From assembly GCA_013388895.1 (NCBI GenBank), contig JACAEK010000050.1:27408-91407 (forward strand): a stretch of DNA of 64,000 nt, written 5' to 3'. Shown piece after piece: positions 15,772 to 24,703 of this stretch. Source of the DNA: Candidatus Bathyarchaeota archaeon. GTDB taxonomy: Archaea > Thermoproteota > Bathyarchaeia > Bathyarchaeales > Bathycorpusculaceae. The notes beneath the pieces were generated by a model. That model did no database searches, had not been told where the DNA came from, and saw only the letters and a program-made list of their open reading frames with translations. The position numbers and the translations under genes were made by a program. How positions within the stretch are numbered: position 1 is the stretch's first letter; every line of letters starts with the position of its first letter.

Positions 15772-17775
15772 ATGAAAGACACTTTTGTGGGCGGACGTGG
15801 TTTCAACCTTTGGCTTTTATGGAACTCTTTGCCTAAAGAGCGCATCGTTAAATGGGATGATCCCGAAAACGAGATATGTATCTCTGGTGGCCCTCTCGGT
15901 GGCACGTCTATATACCCTGGCAGCGGAAAAAGCATAGTTGTTACGATCTCTCCTTTAACAAATTCAGTGATGGACTCAAATGTTGGCGGATATTTTGGTC
16001 CATATTTAAAATTCTCTGGATGGGATGCCCTTGAAATACAGGGGAAGGCAAAATCTGACGTAGTTATTTTCATTGACGGTGACGAGGGTAAAGTGGCAAT
16101 TGAAAGTGCTGAGGGGCTTCCTTCCGAGACACATCTGCTTGCTGAAATTTTGACAGAAAAGTATGGCGGAGAAAACAAACGCAGCATTTCGGTAGTCTCT
16201 GCTGGTCCTGGAGCAGAACACACTAGAATTGGATGCCTTAACTTCTCATGGTATGATGCACCGCGAAAAATTGTGCGATACAAACAAGCTGGAAGAGGTG
16301 GCACTGGTACGGTTCTCCGAAACAAGAACATAAAAGCCATAGTAGTCAAATTCTCCAGTTTGTCTCCTGAAAAAAATAACCCTCAAGACCTCAGTCTCTT
16401 AAAGGAAGTAGGCTCTGCATATACAACGGAAATCAGAACACTTGACCCCAAACAGCATAAGATGGCAATCGTAGGAACAACACATCTTGTGGATATAATG
16501 AACGATTTCGACCTTCTTCCCACGAATAACTTCAAGTTTGGTTGTCATCCAGATGCTCTGAAACTTGGCGAAGATGTGTACAGAAAAAAGTTTCATTCTG
16601 GATATGACGGATGTTGGGTCGGCTGCCCAGTCGCATGTGCTCATGGCGTAAAAGATTTCGTATTAAAAACAGGTCCATACAAGGGTCAACATGTTTTCGT
16701 GAATGGCCCAGAGTACGAGACTATAGCAGGCGTAGGAAGCAACTGCGGAATATTTGACGCTGATCATGTTATTGAGGTTAACTTTTACTGTGACGCATAT
16801 GGAATAGATACTATTTCGCTAGGTACGGCCACTGCTTTTGCTATGGAGTGTTACGAAATGGGGTTAATCAACAAGCACGTTACAAACGGTCTTGAGCTTA
16901 ATTTTGGGAACAAAGATGCGGCGATGGAGTTACTTCATCAGATGGCGAGAGATGAGGGCTTCGGAGTAATAGTAGGGCAAGGAATACGTTGGATGAAGAA
17001 GTATTTTGCAGAAAAGTATCATGCTGACCTGAAAAAAATGCAGGATATCGGCATGGAAGCGAAAGGTTTAGAGTTTTCTGAATATGTTACTAAAGAATCA
17101 CTTGCACAGCAGGGAGGTTACGGACTTGCGTTGAAGGGACCGCAACACGACGAGGCTTGGCTGATCTTCCTAGATATGGTGCACAACCTTATGCCAACCT
17201 TCGAACAAAAGGCAGAAGCTCTACATTGGTTCCCGATGTTCCGTACATGGTTTGGTCTGAACGGCTTATGCAAGCTTCCTTGGAACGATATCGTACCTGA
17301 AGACAACAAAAATACACGAGAACCTGCCAAAGTAATGGCTCATGTAGAGAACTATGTTAAATATTTCTTTGCAGTGACTGGTCGAAAGGTAACAAGTAAC
17401 GACATCATCAGCATGAGTGAAAAAGTGTACAACTTTCAGCGCATCTTTAACCTTAGAATGGGTTTGGGGACGCGAGAATACGATGAGATACCATACAGAG
17501 CTGTTGGACCAGTGACAGAGGAAGAGTATGAGAGTCGTGCGGAACGTTATGACAAGCAGCTCAGAGAAAAGGTCAAGTTCAATCCAGATGGCAAGTTAAC
17601 AAAAGAAAAACTAGAAGTCTTGAGAAAGTATCGCGAAGCTGAATATGAGAAGCTCAAAGATGCAGTCTACAAGAGGAGAGGCTGGAATTCTAAAGGCGTT
17701 CCAACACTAGCGAAGGTCAGAGAGCTTGGGATAGATACTCCAGACGTTGTGGAGCTTGTGAAAAAGTTTCAGTAG
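15772..17775 (+). CDS. Aldehyde:ferredoxin oxidoreductase family protein 1 (main open frame)
   Basis: AORs are tungsten-bis-pyranopterin enzymes that oxidise aldehydes to carboxylic acids and reduce ferredoxin. The open part encodes 667 residues starting MKDTFVGGRGFNLW, which is already inside the N-terminal domain; with the fragment upstream the protein would have about 706 positions. The cluster-binding region near residue 281 reads GCWVGCPVAC, giving C-x3-C-x3-C instead of the usual C-x2-C-x3-C; a later Cys is in GLCKLPWND. The C-terminal end KRRGWNSKGVPT is typical. It is larger than the 605-residue AORs and may belong to another subgroup; the substrate is unknown. AOR2 follows 167 bp downstream. 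Confidence 0.8.
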   Translation: MKDTFVGGRGFNLWLLWNSLPKERIVKWDDPENEICISGGPLGGTSIYPGSGKSIVVTISPLTNSVMDSNVGGYFGPYLKFSGWDALEIQGKAKSDVVIFIDGDEGKVAIESAEGLPSETHLLAEILTEKYGGENKRSISVVSAGPGAEHTRIGCLNFSWYDAPRKIVRYKQAGRGGTGTVLRNKNIKAIVVKFSSLSPEKNNPQDLSLLKEVGSAYTTEIRTLDPKQHKMAIVGTTHLVDIMNDFDLLPTNNFKFGCHPDALKLGEDVYRKKFHSGYDGCWVGCPVACAHGVKDFVLKTGPYKGQHVFVNGPEYETIAGVGSNCGIFDADHVIEVNFYCDAYGIDTISLGTATAFAMECYEMGLINKHVTNGLELNFGNKDAAMELLHQMARDEGFGVIVGQGIRWMKKYFAEKYHADLKKMQDIGMEAKGLEFSEYVTKESLAQQGGYGLALKGPQHDEAWLIFLDMVHNLMPTFEQKAEALHWFPMFRTWFGLNGLCKLPWNDIVPEDNKNTREPAKVMAHVENYVKYFFAVTGRKVTSNDIISMSEKVYNFQRIFNLRMGLGTREYDEIPYRAVGPVTEEEYESRAERYDKQLREKVKFNPDGKLTKEKLEVLRKYREAEYEKLKDAVYKRRGWNSKGVPTLAKVRELGIDTPDVVELVKKFQ

Positions 17776-17942
17776 TTGTGGCACTGAATCGGAGGAAATC
17801 AACAATTCAATCTATATAATAGGGGGTAGACTCTCCTTAGAGCGAGCCTTTGCTTCCTTATTCTTTGCGAAATCTTTTACGACCCCAACATTCTTATCTA
17901 CTTTCAGCAGTTAAGTAAATCAATCATTCAGGTGTAGAAGCA

Positions 17943-19775
17943 ATGTTTGGTTGGAATGGTAAATTCCTTCGTGTGAACTTGAGCAAAGAAAAGGCGGTTG
18001 CAACAGAGTACGAGGCAAAGATTGCAAGACGTTTTCTTGGTGGACGAGGCTTTGCTGCCAAAATTCTCTGGGACGAGCTTAAACCAAGAATTGATCCTCT
18101 ATCTCCTGAGAACAAGCTAGTTTTCGCGGCTGGCCCATTGACAGCTTTCGCTTTGCCAAGTAGTGGCAAACTTGTCGTGGCTGCAAAGAGCCCTTTAACG
18201 GGTGGTTATGGAGATGGTAACATTGGGACTCATGTGGCTGTTCAAATGCGTAAGGCTGGCTACGATGCCGTAATCCTGGAAGGTAAAGCCAAAAAGCCAA
18301 CAGTTGTGCTCATTCAGGATAGAATAGTGGAGTTTCTTGATGCCAAAGACCTATGGGGTTTAAACTCGTTTGAAACAGAAAAAAAATTGAGAAATATTTA
18401 TGGACCTGCATCTGGAATAGTATGTATTGGTCCAGCCGGAGAAAACCTCGTTAAATTCGCTAATATAGTTTCTCAAGAGGGACGCGCCGGCGGAAGGCCT
18501 GGAATGGGCGCTGTTATGGGTTCCAAAAACGTAAAAGCCGTCGTCTTCATCGGATCTAGCGAATTGCCCGCCGCTTATCCGAAAGAAATGAAGGAATTCG
18601 GCTTAGACGCGTACAGAGAGGTTCTGACTAAGCCAAACTATGCCTTTTGGAAGCGACAAGGCACAATGATGACTATTGAGTGGAGCAATGAAAACAGCGT
18701 CTTACCCACATGCAATTATAGCGAAGGGGTCTTCGACAAGGCAGAAACCATCGGTGGCTTCGCTATGGAAAAGATTAAAATTTCTAATCGCGGTTGCCCA
18801 CAATGCAACATGACCTGCGGAAACGTAGTGAAAGGTTCTGATCGCAAAGAATCTGAGCTTGATTACGAAAACGTTGCAATGCTAGGTTCAAACATAGGAT
18901 TAGGCAATCTAAAGCAGGTTGCAGTTCTTAACAGAGCCGCTGACGAATTTGGCTTAGACACAATCTCTTTGGGCAATGTACTCGGCTTTGCCATGGAGGC
19001 TTCAGAAAAAGGATTAATCAAGGAGAAAGTCCAATGGGGTAAATTCAAAGAAACCAAGACTATGATTGAAGACATAGCCTATCGACGCGGTTTAGGCAAT
19101 ATATTGGCTGAAGGAGTCCGTTCCTTTGCTGAGAAGATTAACGACGATGCACCTCGCTGGGCCATGCATGTAAAAGGCTTAGAGATTTCAGCTTATGATT
19201 GCCACACCGCGCCAGCGATGGCTTTGGCTTTTGCAACAAGCTGCATTGGAGCTCACCACAAAGACGCTTGGGTCATATCTTGGGAAGTCAAAACAGGACG
19301 TGAAAGCTACAGTGAAGAAAAAGTTGACAAAGTCATCGAATTACAACGTGTCCGCGGGGGAGTATTCGAGTCACTCACTGTTTGTAGGCTTCCATGGATC
19401 GAACTTGGCTTCGAACTTGAATGGTACGTAAAGTTTTTGCACGCTGCCACTGGCTTAGAGTTGACTTGGGATAATTTGAACTGGATTGCCGACAGAACGT
19501 TCAATCTGATTCGCGCCTTCTGGATTCGCGAATATGGCAACGATTGGACTAAGAGTATGGATATTCCACCAGCAAGATGGTTTGAGGAACCATTAACTAA
19601 AGGTCCGTTAAAAGGTGCAAGCCTCAATAGAACAAAATACGACGTTATGCTGCAAAATTATTATCACAAGAGAGGCTGGGACGAACGCGGAATACCAACT
19701 AAGACAACTCTTCAAAAGCTGGGATTAGAAGATGTTGCTAATCAACTCAAAAAGCATGTGAAGCTATACGAATAA
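17943..19775 (+). CDS. Aldehyde:ferredoxin oxidoreductase 2
   Basis: A complete 610-residue AOR. The N-terminal domain has GKFLRVNLS and FLGGRGFAAKILWDEL; AGPLTAFALPSSGKLVVAA and GRPGMGAVMGSKNVKA are pterin-binding stretches. The [4Fe-4S] ligands are in GCPQCNMTC (C-x2-C-x3-C, near residue 284) plus the Cys in TVCRLPWIELGF. The C-terminus HKRGWDERGIPT is standard. ATG 17943 follows GGTG. It is tandem with AOR1 but only moderately similar, so each likely handles a different aldehyde. No ferredoxin-like subunit is encoded beside it. Confidence 0.93.
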   Translation: MFGWNGKFLRVNLSKEKAVATEYEAKIARRFLGGRGFAAKILWDELKPRIDPLSPENKLVFAAGPLTAFALPSSGKLVVAAKSPLTGGYGDGNIGTHVAVQMRKAGYDAVILEGKAKKPTVVLIQDRIVEFLDAKDLWGLNSFETEKKLRNIYGPASGIVCIGPAGENLVKFANIVSQEGRAGGRPGMGAVMGSKNVKAVVFIGSSELPAAYPKEMKEFGLDAYREVLTKPNYAFWKRQGTMMTIEWSNENSVLPTCNYSEGVFDKAETIGGFAMEKIKISNRGCPQCNMTCGNVVKGSDRKESELDYENVAMLGSNIGLGNLKQVAVLNRAADEFGLDTISLGNVLGFAMEASEKGLIKEKVQWGKFKETKTMIEDIAYRRGLGNILAEGVRSFAEKINDDAPRWAMHVKGLEISAYDCHTAPAMALAFATSCIGAHHKDAWVISWEVKTGRESYSEEKVDKVIELQRVRGGVFESLTVCRLPWIELGFELEWYVKFLHAATGLELTWDNLNWIADRTFNLIRAFWIREYGNDWTKSMDIPPARWFEEPLTKGPLKGASLNRTKYDVMLQNYYHKRGWDERGIPTKTTLQKLGLEDVANQLKKHVKLYE

Positions 19776-19835
19776 AGCTCTTCATAGGCTCAATCAAAAA
19801 ATAATTAAGAATAAGGCTCAAAGCGGTTATCTGTG

Positions 19836-21284
19836 TTAGTATGCTCTAGCAAAATAGACTACTTCGTCTGCGTCTTCACCGCAGTGTACACATTTTGTAA
19901 ATGTCCTCTCTTTTTCGAAAGGTATCAGTCTAATTGTTGCTCCTGTTTCTTCTTTGATTCTTTCTTCACATGTTGAGTTACCACACCAGCATGCTCTTAT
20001 GAATCCACTCTTTTCCTTTAAGGTCTCTTTGAATTCGTCGTAGGTTTTCACTGTAGTGATGTTCTCGTCTAGAGCCTTTCTGGCTTTGTCAAAAAGGTTG
20101 GTCTGTATCTCTTTCAACATTTCACTTATGCGGGTTGCTGTCTCTTCGTTTTTAATTGTCATTCTTTTCGAGGTATCTCTTCTGGCTAGTGTTACTTGTT
20201 TCTGTTTTATGTCTCTGGGGCCAATCTCTATTCTTATAGGCACACCTTTCAGTTCCCACTCGTTGAATTTCCAGCCTGGTGTATATTCCGCTCTGTCATC
20301 AATGGTGATGGCTATTCCTTTCTTTTGTAATTCTTCAAAAATTTCTCTCGCTTTTTTCGTTATCACTTTTTTGTCTACATCTTTGTAGGTTATAGGAATT
20401 ATGACAACCTGTATTGGGGCAATGTTTGGTGGCAAAACTAAGCCTTTGTCGTCTCCATGAACCATCACTAGTGCACCTATGAGGCGTGTGGTTATGCCCC
20501 ACGAAGTTTGCCACACATAATGGTCTTTTTCGTCTTCTCCAATGAATTTTATGTCAAACACTTTCGAAAAGTTTTGTCCAAGATTGTGCGAGGTTCCCAT
20601 CTGCAATGCTTTTCCATCCGGCATCATCGCTTCTAACGTTGTTGTGTATAGGGCACCTTTGAACTTCTCGCTCTCTGTTTTCTTTCCAGTAAGCACCGGA
20701 ATAGCCAAATAATTCTCCATCAAATCCTTGTATGCGCCTAATATTTCCATGACTTCTCGGTCTGCTTCTTCTTCTGTAGCGTGGGCTGTGTGTCCTTCTT
20801 GCCACAGAAATTCTCTTGTTCTAAGAAAAAGCTTAGTAGCGCTTGTCTCCCATCTTACAATGTTACACCATTGGTTCTGTTTTAATGGCAAGTCTCTCCA
20901 GCTTCTAATCCACTTCGAATACATAGCATACATTATTGTCTCTGACGTGGGTCTTACTGCAAGTCTTTCTTCTAATGGGCTTTCTCCGCCCACTGTGACC
21001 CATGCAACTTCTGGGACAAAGCCTGCAAAATGCTCTGCCTCTTTCCTCAGAAAACTTTCAGGTATAAACATGGGGAAGTACACGTTTCTATGTCCAGTAG
21101 CCTTTATTTTCTGATTAAAGACTTCTTGGATTTTTTCCCAGATGGCATAGGAATGTTCTCTGAAGACCATGCAGCCTTTGATTGGAGCATAGTCCGCAAG
21201 TTCCGATTTTGTGACAACTTGAGTGTACCATTCTGAAAAGTCTTCTGTTTTTTTGACAGTAACGCCAATGTCAGACATTTTCAT
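19836..21284 (-). CDS. proS: Proline--tRNA ligase, archaeal/eukaryotic type
   Basis: A class II synthetase of 482 residues of the type lacking the bacterial insertion domain. Seen are EWYTQVVTKSELADYAPIKG near the start, the catalytic region with RPTSETIMYAMYSKWI and FLWQEGHTAHATEEEA, the anticodon-binding domain (about 290-390) and a C-terminal zinc-binding domain with CWCGNSTCEE and CVHCGEDA, ending in the conserved Tyr that closes archaeal ProRS. ATG 21284 is taken; ATG 21278 has better spacing from GGAGAG and gives MSDIGVTV. It converges on AOR2 and diverges from apgM. Confidence 0.97.
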   Translation of the reverse strand: MKMSDIGVTVKKTEDFSEWYTQVVTKSELADYAPIKGCMVFREHSYAIWEKIQEVFNQKIKATGHRNVYFPMFIPESFLRKEAEHFAGFVPEVAWVTVGGESPLEERLAVRPTSETIMYAMYSKWIRSWRDLPLKQNQWCNIVRWETSATKLFLRTREFLWQEGHTAHATEEEADREVMEILGAYKDLMENYLAIPVLTGKKTESEKFKGALYTTTLEAMMPDGKALQMGTSHNLGQNFSKVFDIKFIGEDEKDHYVWQTSWGITTRLIGALVMVHGDDKGLVLPPNIAPIQVVIIPITYKDVDKKVITKKAREIFEELQKKGIAITIDDRAEYTPGWKFNEWELKGVPIRIEIGPRDIKQKQVTLARRDTSKRMTIKNEETATRISEMLKEIQTNLFDKARKALDENITTVKTYDEFKETLKEKSGFIRACWCGNSTCEERIKEETGATIRLIPFEKERTFTKCVHCGEDADEVVYFARAY

Positions 21285-21370
21285 CTCTCTCCAACTGTTT
21301 AATCCTAGTTGAATATAATTCTAATGAAAAACCAACCCTAACATGGGCTAAACTGCGCGAGAAATTAGCA

Positions 21371-21457
21371 ATGTGGAACGCAATCGCCCATTTTGCACCA
21401 CTTCCCATAAGAATGTACAAGGAACCTATTAAATATTTTCTTCATTTTTCTGGTTAA
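21371..21457 (+). other. Short open frame, possible remnant of an acyltransferase N-terminus
   Basis: In the 257 bp between proS and apgM an open frame runs to TAA at 21455-21457. Its last 28 codons from ATG 21371 encode MWNAIAHFAPLPIRMYK and a short tail. The text before it (LTWAKLREKLA) and this piece recall the N-terminal helices that precede hexapeptide acetyltransferases, but it stops before any hexapeptide repeat. It may be chance or a gene relic. The same interval must hold both divergent promoters. Confidence 0.2.
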
Positions 21458-21541
21458 CTCCTAAGTGGCTAGATACGTAAGTGTTTTAACCAAATAGCAT
21501 CTAACTTGAATTTAGTCTCCTCAATCAGACATGGGATTAAA

Positions 21542-22780
21542 TTGAAGGCAATTCTGATTATTTGTGATGGAATGGCTGACAGACCAGTAAAGGAGTTAAG
21601 CTGGAAAACACCATTGGAAGCGGCTTACAAACCATCACTGAACCAAATAGCAAAAACTGGAATCTGCGGCATCATGGACCTAATAGCGCCTGGAATTCCC
21701 CCTGGAAGCGATTCAGCCACACTTGCGCTCCTCGGCTATGATGCCCTAAAGGTTTATTCTGGAAGAGGCGCCTTTGAAGCCGTTGGTTCGGGCGTTCAGG
21801 TTTTACCAGGTGATGTTGCTTTCAGATGCAACTTTGCAACAGCAAACGAAAAACTGGTTGTTTTGGATAGACGTGCTGGAAGAATTGAAAACGAAGACGC
21901 AGATAAACTGGCACAGAGCCTTCAGAAGATCAAGTTGAAAACACCTTCTGTTAAATTCTTGTTCAAAAACACAATACAACACCGCGCAGTACTCGTAATT
22001 CGAGGACCGAAACTTTCAACTGCCGTTAGCGACTCAGACCCTCAAAAAACAGGAGAGAAAGTTCTAGAAATAAAACCTCTAAATACAAGCTTTGAGGCAA
22101 AATACACAGCAAAAATTCTCAATGAACTCGCACATCAATTCCACACAGTTCTGAAAGACCACTCGGTTAACAAGCAGAGAGTTAAACGGAAATTGTTGCC
22201 TGCCAACATTATTCTGTGTAGAGGTGCGGGAACGATTCCGAAAATTAAGCCTCTATCCGAATTATATGGAGTTAAGGCTGCATGCATAGCTGCTACATCA
22301 TTGATTAGAGGCGTTTGTGAAGCTTCTGGAATGAAATTGATTAACGTCAAAGGTGCCACGGGAACGCCCCAGACGGATTTCCTTGCTTTAGCTAAAGCCA
22401 CAAATCAAGTGTTGAGAACATTTGATTTCGTGCTTTTGCATGTGAAAGCAACCGATGTCGCCAGCCACGATAGAAACATTAAGCAAAAAGTTGAGATGAT
22501 TGAAAAAGTCGACAACATGGTCGGTCGTATACTTAACAACATTGATTTGAACTCGGTTTACTTGGCTATAACAGCAGACCACACAACATCTTTGGCTACT
22601 GGGAATCATGAAGGCGACCCAGTTCCAATCGCCATAACTGGTCCATACGTTCGCCGTGATGATGTTGAAAGATTTGATGAACGGTGTTGCGCTAAAGGTG
22701 GACTTAACAGGATTAGAGGCATGGATTTGATGCCTACTTTGATGAATTTGCTGGGCAAAACTAAAAAGTTTGGAGCTTAG
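21542..22780 (+). CDS. apgM: 2,3-bisphosphoglycerate-independent phosphoglycerate mutase, archaeal type
   Basis: Interconverts 3- and 2-phosphoglycerate in glycolysis and gluconeogenesis. The 412-residue protein belongs to the alkaline-phosphatase superfamily: metal-binding Asp in IICDGMAD at the start, nucleophile serine in PGSDSATLALLGYD, the GRGAFEAVGSGV loop, the core HVKATDVASHD, and C-terminal ligands in ITADHTT and GNHEGDPVPI. TTG 21542 gives the family start MKAILIICDG; a longer TTG start at 21506 is possible. Monocistronic, divergent from proS and convergent with the NAD-kinase-like gene. Confidence 0.93.
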   Translation: MKAILIICDGMADRPVKELSWKTPLEAAYKPSLNQIAKTGICGIMDLIAPGIPPGSDSATLALLGYDALKVYSGRGAFEAVGSGVQVLPGDVAFRCNFATANEKLVVLDRRAGRIENEDADKLAQSLQKIKLKTPSVKFLFKNTIQHRAVLVIRGPKLSTAVSDSDPQKTGEKVLEIKPLNTSFEAKYTAKILNELAHQFHTVLKDHSVNKQRVKRKLLPANIILCRGAGTIPKIKPLSELYGVKAACIAATSLIRGVCEASGMKLINVKGATGTPQTDFLALAKATNQVLRTFDFVLLHVKATDVASHDRNIKQKVEMIEKVDNMVGRILNNIDLNSVYLAITADHTTSLATGNHEGDPVPIAITGPYVRRDDVERFDERCCAKGGLNRIRGMDLMPTLMNLLGKTKKFGA

Positions 22781-22786
22781 TGTAGT

Positions 22787-23911
22787 TCACTGGATGGGCA
22801 TTAGTCGCCATTCTCTGTAATCAGTAATAACTTTGATGTATCCTCTGAGCGTGTTATCAACTTTAGCGTCACCTGTGTCAACCCTTAACACATTTCCTTC
22901 AATGCTTTGAAGTTTGCTTCTAGTTGCTGCAACAATTATTCGTTGCTTTTCAAGTCGTTTAATGATTTCGGGGCTTATTTGCTGGTTTCCTCTTCCTAAT
23001 AAGATTCCTTGACGTCCAATCGGTGAAAGAATAATCCAGACGTTTTGCCAGTCTTCCACTTCCTTCAGAATTCTTTTCTCATCCACGTCAAGTGTGACTT
23101 TGCCTTTTTTGTAAATGTCTACGCCCAAGACGGTTTTTTCAATACCTAGCAATTGAGCAACGCATTTCACTGTTGTTCCAGGACCGAGTATGTATGTTGC
23201 AGTTGGCTGCATTTCTTCTCTTATGAATCTTGCAATTGCCATTTGATTCTCCTTCTCATCGACTGTTTCTGGGCTCACTTGTTTGCTTCCTTGAATGTGT
23301 GCAGGAAGAAAAGGTCCCTTTAGAAACCCGTAAAGTTTTACCGTAAAAGTGTCGCTGCGAATGGATTTCTCGTCAGCGTCTATTATTTCAAACTCGGCTA
23401 TTTCTGTTTGTTTTTCAGCAAAAGCCAAAATGACTTCGGCAGCGTCTGAAGAGTTTACTGCAAAAATGCCACTGTACATTTTCACTCCTGAAGGCACACC
23501 TAAAACTGGGATGTCCTCATTGTCTCGCATAGCATCAAAAACGTCTCTGGCAGTGCCGTCTCCGCCTACAAAAACTATCAAGTCAACATTTGCGCCTGTC
23601 AGTAGTTTAACTGCTCTCTTCGTATCTTTTGCACTTGTTTCCTTTCCAATTTTCATTGGTAAAGTTCGAACATTAAAACTTGCTGTTTTCGCTTCATTTG
23701 CGCCCATAACTCCAGGACATGTCAAAACTTCAATTTGCCTGTCTCCAAAATTTTCTTTTAGTTTGTGCAGAAATTCTGTTGCTCTTTTCGGTGCTATGGG
23801 TTTCGCTCCTCTTGCAATTGCCTCTCTTAAGACAGCGTCTGTTCCTTTCAGTCCCACTTTTCCTCCCATGCCTGCAATTGGATTTACGATTAAGCCCAGC
23901 TTCATATTCAT
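22787..23911 (-). CDS. ATP-NAD kinase family protein (COG3199-like)
   Basis: The protein has about 374 residues. The start MNMKLGLIVNPIAGMGG and the glycine-rich VFVGGDGTARDVFDAM (near residue 110) are the conserved nucleotide-binding features of the NAD kinase/diacylglycerol kinase fold. The later parts (LGVPSGVKMYSGIFA, then ILGPGTTVKCVAQLLG) match archaeal COG3199 proteins, which are distinct from ordinary NAD kinase and of uncertain substrate. ATG 23911 is chosen over TTG 23926 because MNMKLGLIVNP is the usual beginning. Convergent with apgM, 6 bp between stops. Confidence 0.82.
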   Translation of the reverse strand: MNMKLGLIVNPIAGMGGKVGLKGTDAVLREAIARGAKPIAPKRATEFLHKLKENFGDRQIEVLTCPGVMGANEAKTASFNVRTLPMKIGKETSAKDTKRAVKLLTGANVDLIVFVGGDGTARDVFDAMRDNEDIPVLGVPSGVKMYSGIFAVNSSDAAEVILAFAEKQTEIAEFEIIDADEKSIRSDTFTVKLYGFLKGPFLPAHIQGSKQVSPETVDEKENQMAIARFIREEMQPTATYILGPGTTVKCVAQLLGIEKTVLGVDIYKKGKVTLDVDEKRILKEVEDWQNVWIILSPIGRQGILLGRGNQQISPEIIKRLEKQRIIVAATRSKLQSIEGNVLRVDTGDAKVDNTLRGYIKVITDYREWRLMPIQ

Positions 23912-23999
23912 ATCTTGTGCGTCCAATCAGAAGATTTGTTAAGCATGCTATAAACTATTTCAGCAATGCCACTATTAGAATTGGTTGCGGGGAAATTGA

Positions 24000-24602
24000 T
24001 TGACAAAAGCTGACTTGTCTTCCGGGACTTTTTCCATACGCGCTGTATCACCAGATTCCAAGTTTATGGGTGTTGCAGTGGCTTCCGGCTCTGCATCAGT
24101 AAGCGAAAGAGTTCCATATGCGAAACCTGGAATAGGAGTAATCGCTACACAAGCTTACACAAACGTTACCTACGGAACTAAGGGGCTCGAATTGCTTATC
24201 CAGGGCTTGTCACCTCAAGAAACGTTGAGTAAGCTTTTGGAAGAAGACTCTGGAAGAGATTTTAGACAGGTAGCGATGATAGATTTTAAGAAGAGAAAAA
24301 CCGTTTTCACAGGCGCTAGCGTTCAAGAGTTCAGTGCTGAGATTATGAAAGAGAATTACATTGTTATTGGAAACCTGCTTTCAAGAAGTGCAGTAATCAG
24401 CGCCATGGCAAAACAATTTGAAATCTCTAGTGACAGTTTAGCCTGGGGAATGATGAATGCATTGAGAGCTGGAAGAAAAAGTGGTGGAGACAAGCGAGGC
24501 GAAAAATCAGCAGCACTGATTGTGGTCGATGCTGAAAAAGTTGAAGTAGAGGTAAAGATTGCCTCTCACAAAATCCTATTGAAGCGTTATCTCGAAAGCT
24601 GA
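24000..24602 (+). CDS. DUF1028 family protein (Ntn-hydrolase-like)
   Basis: The 200-residue protein matches DUF1028 from start to end: TFSIRAVSPDSKFMGVAVASGS, ERVPYAKPGIGVIATQAYTN, YGTKGLELL, the mid part VFTGASVQEFSAE, NYIVIGNLLSR and the C-terminal GGDKRGEKSAALIVV. These proteins resemble N-terminal-nucleophile hydrolases, but their activity is not established; some sit near peptide or amino-acid degradation genes. The start is TTG 24000, immediately after a stop in the same frame. Divergent from the NAD-kinase-like gene and 101 bp upstream of tdh. Confidence 0.85.
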   Translation: MTKADLSSGTFSIRAVSPDSKFMGVAVASGSASVSERVPYAKPGIGVIATQAYTNVTYGTKGLELLIQGLSPQETLSKLLEEDSGRDFRQVAMIDFKKRKTVFTGASVQEFSAEIMKENYIVIGNLLSRSAVISAMAKQFEISSDSLAWGMMNALRAGRKSGGDKRGEKSAALIVVDAEKVEVEVKIASHKILLKRYLES

Positions 24603-24638
24603 AATTGCAGTAGCAATGTGAAAAGAGTTTTTTCAGTC

Positions 24639-24656
24639 CGAAAATTCTTATATCTC
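24639..24656 (+). promoter_or_regulatory. BRE/TATA-like promoter of tdh-kbl
   Basis: CCGAAAATTCTTATATCT has an A-rich BRE followed by a TATA-like element. It would start transcription near 24680, leaving a short leader with GAGGG about 9 bp before ATG 24704. Confidence 0.45.
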
Positions 24657-24703
24657 GAAAGTTTCAAACATCATTTTCCCAAGATGATTGAGGGCGTCGA
24701 AAA

